A DNA stretch of 6,665 nucleotides from Methanocalculus sp. (GTDB lineage Archaea; Halobacteriota; Methanomicrobia; Methanomicrobiales; Methanocorpusculaceae), in NCBI RefSeq assembly GCF_030651615.1, contig NZ_JAUSCG010000106.1, forward strand, positions 1-6,665, read 5' to 3'. This document shows positions 5,166 through 6,665 of the stretch, in pieces; the first letter of the stretch is position 1, and each line of letters begins with the position of its first letter. The notes under the pieces are model-generated. The model was not told where the DNA came from, ran no database searches, and saw only the letters and a list, made by a program, of their open reading frames with translations. A program made the translations under genes and the position numbers.

Positions 5166-6665
5166 ATGTCACGCGGCAAAAAGATGGTAGAGCGAGTTTC
5201 GGAACTGATGGATAAACCAGAGTACATCCGAAACATCGGTATTGTTGCACATATTGACCACGGGAAGACCACATTCTCTGACAACCTCCTTTCAGGAGCA
5301 GGGATGATCTCTGAGGAGCTTGCCGGAAGACAGCTCTTCATGGACTCCGATGCAGAGGAGCAGGCACGTGGAATCACAATCGATGCATCGAACGTCTCAA
5401 TGGTCCACGAATACAACGGCAAAGAGTATCTGATCAACATGATCGATACGCCAGGTCACGTCGACTTCGGCGGAGATGTCACCCGTGCAATGCGCGCGGT
5501 TGACGGCGCGATCGTTCTCGTTGATGCAGTCGAAGGGCCAATGCCCCAGACCGAGACGGTTCTTCGCCAGGCACTCAAAGAGGGTGTCCGTCCGATCCTC
5601 TTCATCAACAAGGTTGACCGTCTCATCAACGAGCTGAAGGTCGATCCACAGGAGATGATGATCCGACTTGGCCGTGTCATCGATAAGGTCAATAAACTGA
5701 TCAGAGGGATGAGCGAGAAGATGTACACCGAGGGGGGCTGGAAGCTTGAAGCTGCAAACGGAACCGTCGCCTTCGGATCAGCCCTCTACAACTGGGCCGT
5801 CTCAATCCCCTACATGCAGAAGAGCGGTATCTCCTTCAAAGAGGTCATCGACAAGTGCAACGCCGGAGACATGAAGGGTCTTGCAAAGTCAAGCCCACTT
5901 CATGAAGTGATCCTTGACATTGTTGTGAAGCACCTTCCAAATCCGGTTGATGCACAGAAGCGGCGTATCCCGATCATCTGGCACGGAGATAAGGAGACTG
6001 TCGAAGGGAAAGCAATGCTCACCTGCGACCCAAAAGGTCCAGTAACGATGATGGTCACCGATATCTCCTTTGACCCGCATGCGGGTGAGGTTGCAACCGG
6101 TCGTCTCTTCTCAGGGAAACTTAACCGTGGGATGGAACTGTACGTCATAGGAACGGCAGGCAAACCAAACCGGCTCCAGCAGGTCGGTATCTTCATGGGC
6201 CCAAGCAGGGTCGAGGTGGAACAGATCGTCGGCGGAAACATCGCCGCAGTCACAGGGTTAAAGGATGCATTCGTCGGTTCAACCGTCACCTCCAAACAGG
6301 ATATGGCACCATTTGAATCACTGAAGCACTACTCCGAACCCGTCATGACCGTCGCTGTCGAAGCGAAGAACATGAAGGATCTCCCCAAGCTCGTCGAAGT
6401 GCTCCGGCAGGTCGCCAAAGAAGACCCGACGATCCGTATCACCATCAACGAAGAGACCGGTGAGCACCTGATCGCAGGTATGGGCGAACTCCATCTTGAG
6501 GTCGTCACCGGCCGTATCCGCCGTGACAAGAACGTCGATATCATCACATCCGAGCCTATCGTCGTCTACCGTGAAACCGTCACCAAGAAGGCAGGTCCTG
6601 TCGAAGGGAAGTCTCCAAACCGCCACAACAGATTCTATATCGAAGTTGAGCCTCTAGACCAGGTC
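5166..6665 (+). CDS. fusA: Translation elongation factor aEF-2, N-terminal 500 residues (cut by window edge)
   Basis: Ribosomal translocase GTPase that moves tRNAs and mRNA after peptide bond formation. Reading from the ATG at 5166 gives an open frame of exactly 500 codons to the window end. Archaeal EF-2 is usually about 730 residues, so roughly 230 are missing. The GTPase domain is complete: P-loop AHIDHGKT at 28-35, RGITID (switch I) at 68-73, DTPGH (switch II) at 94-98 and NKVD at 148-151. Domain II begins after about residue 285, with AGEVATGRLFSGKL. Domain III includes EHLIAGMGELHLEVV, and SEPIVVYRETV marks the entry to domain IV. The diphthamide histidine lies beyond the window. It is 21 bp after rps7 in the conserved str order. 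N-terminal MSRGKKMVERV fits archaeal EF-2. Confidence 0.98.
   Translation, partial: MSRGKKMVERVSELMDKPEYIRNIGIVAHIDHGKTTFSDNLLSGAGMISEELAGRQLFMDSDAEEQARGITIDASNVSMVHEYNGKEYLINMIDTPGHVDFGGDVTRAMRAVDGAIVLVDAVEGPMPQTETVLRQALKEGVRPILFINKVDRLINELKVDPQEMMIRLGRVIDKVNKLIRGMSEKMYTEGGWKLEAANGTVAFGSALYNWAVSIPYMQKSGISFKEVIDKCNAGDMKGLAKSSPLHEVILDIVVKHLPNPVDAQKRRIPIIWHGDKETVEGKAMLTCDPKGPVTMMVTDISFDPHAGEVATGRLFSGKLNRGMELYVIGTAGKPNRLQQVGIFMGPSRVEVEQIVGGNIAAVTGLKDAFVGSTVTSKQDMAPFESLKHYSEPVMTVAVEAKNMKDLPKLVEVLRQVAKEDPTIRITINEETGEHLIAGMGELHLEVVTGRIRRDKNVDIITSEPIVVYRETVTKKAGPVEGKSPNRHNRFYIEVEPLDQV

Noticed and set aside
5900..6626. Minus-strand open frames of 131 and 102 codons
   Set aside because: Both are antisense to fusA, which reads without interruption through this region.

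Overview
The window looks like ordinary chromosomal DNA from a methanogenic euryarchaeon, most likely class Methanomicrobia and probably order Methanomicrobiales. The evidence is an eRF1-type release factor with NIKS and GGQ motifs, archaeal-type ribosomal proteins uS12 and uS7, an aEF-2 elongation factor, TATA-type promoters, and GGTGA/GGAG ribosome binding sites. The order-level placement comes from remembered similarity of the proteins and was not tested by a search.

Left part (1-3966, all minus strand). Transcription runs right to left through queD, queE, queC, a NUDIX hydrolase, prf1 (aRF1) and argS, which is cut by the window edge. queD, queE and queC convert 7,8-dihydroneopterin triphosphate to preQ0, the precursor of archaeosine at position 15 of archaeal tRNA, and they lie in reaction order. 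The genes are packed: queD/queE are 1 nt apart, queE/queC 4 nt apart, queC/NUDIX overlap by 4 nt (TTGA), and prf1/argS overlap by 1 nt (TAATG). The only break is 66 bp between the NUDIX gene and prf1. It is AT-rich, follows a strong stem-loop, and may hold a prf1 promoter.

Divergent spacer (3967-4119). It contains AT-rich promoter elements for queD, a perfect 9-bp inverted repeat midway between the two promoters, a TATA box for rps12, a short potential leader hairpin, and the rps12 ribosome binding site.

Right part (4120-6665, plus strand). This is the start of the archaeal str operon: rps12, rps7 (GTG start, overlapping rps12 by 4 nt) and fusA (aEF-2, first 500 codons only).

Most genes concern translation: a tRNA modification precursor, release factor, arginyl-tRNA synthetase, decoding-centre ribosomal proteins and the translocase. 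I see no mobile element, CRISPR array, tRNA or rRNA gene, and no convincing undescribed system. The points most worth checking are the tryptophan replacing the invariant glycine in the ArgRS HIGH motif (HVWH), the palindrome between the divergent promoters, the NUDIX gene translationally coupled to queC, and a GNRA hairpin plus T6 tract between rps7 and fusA.
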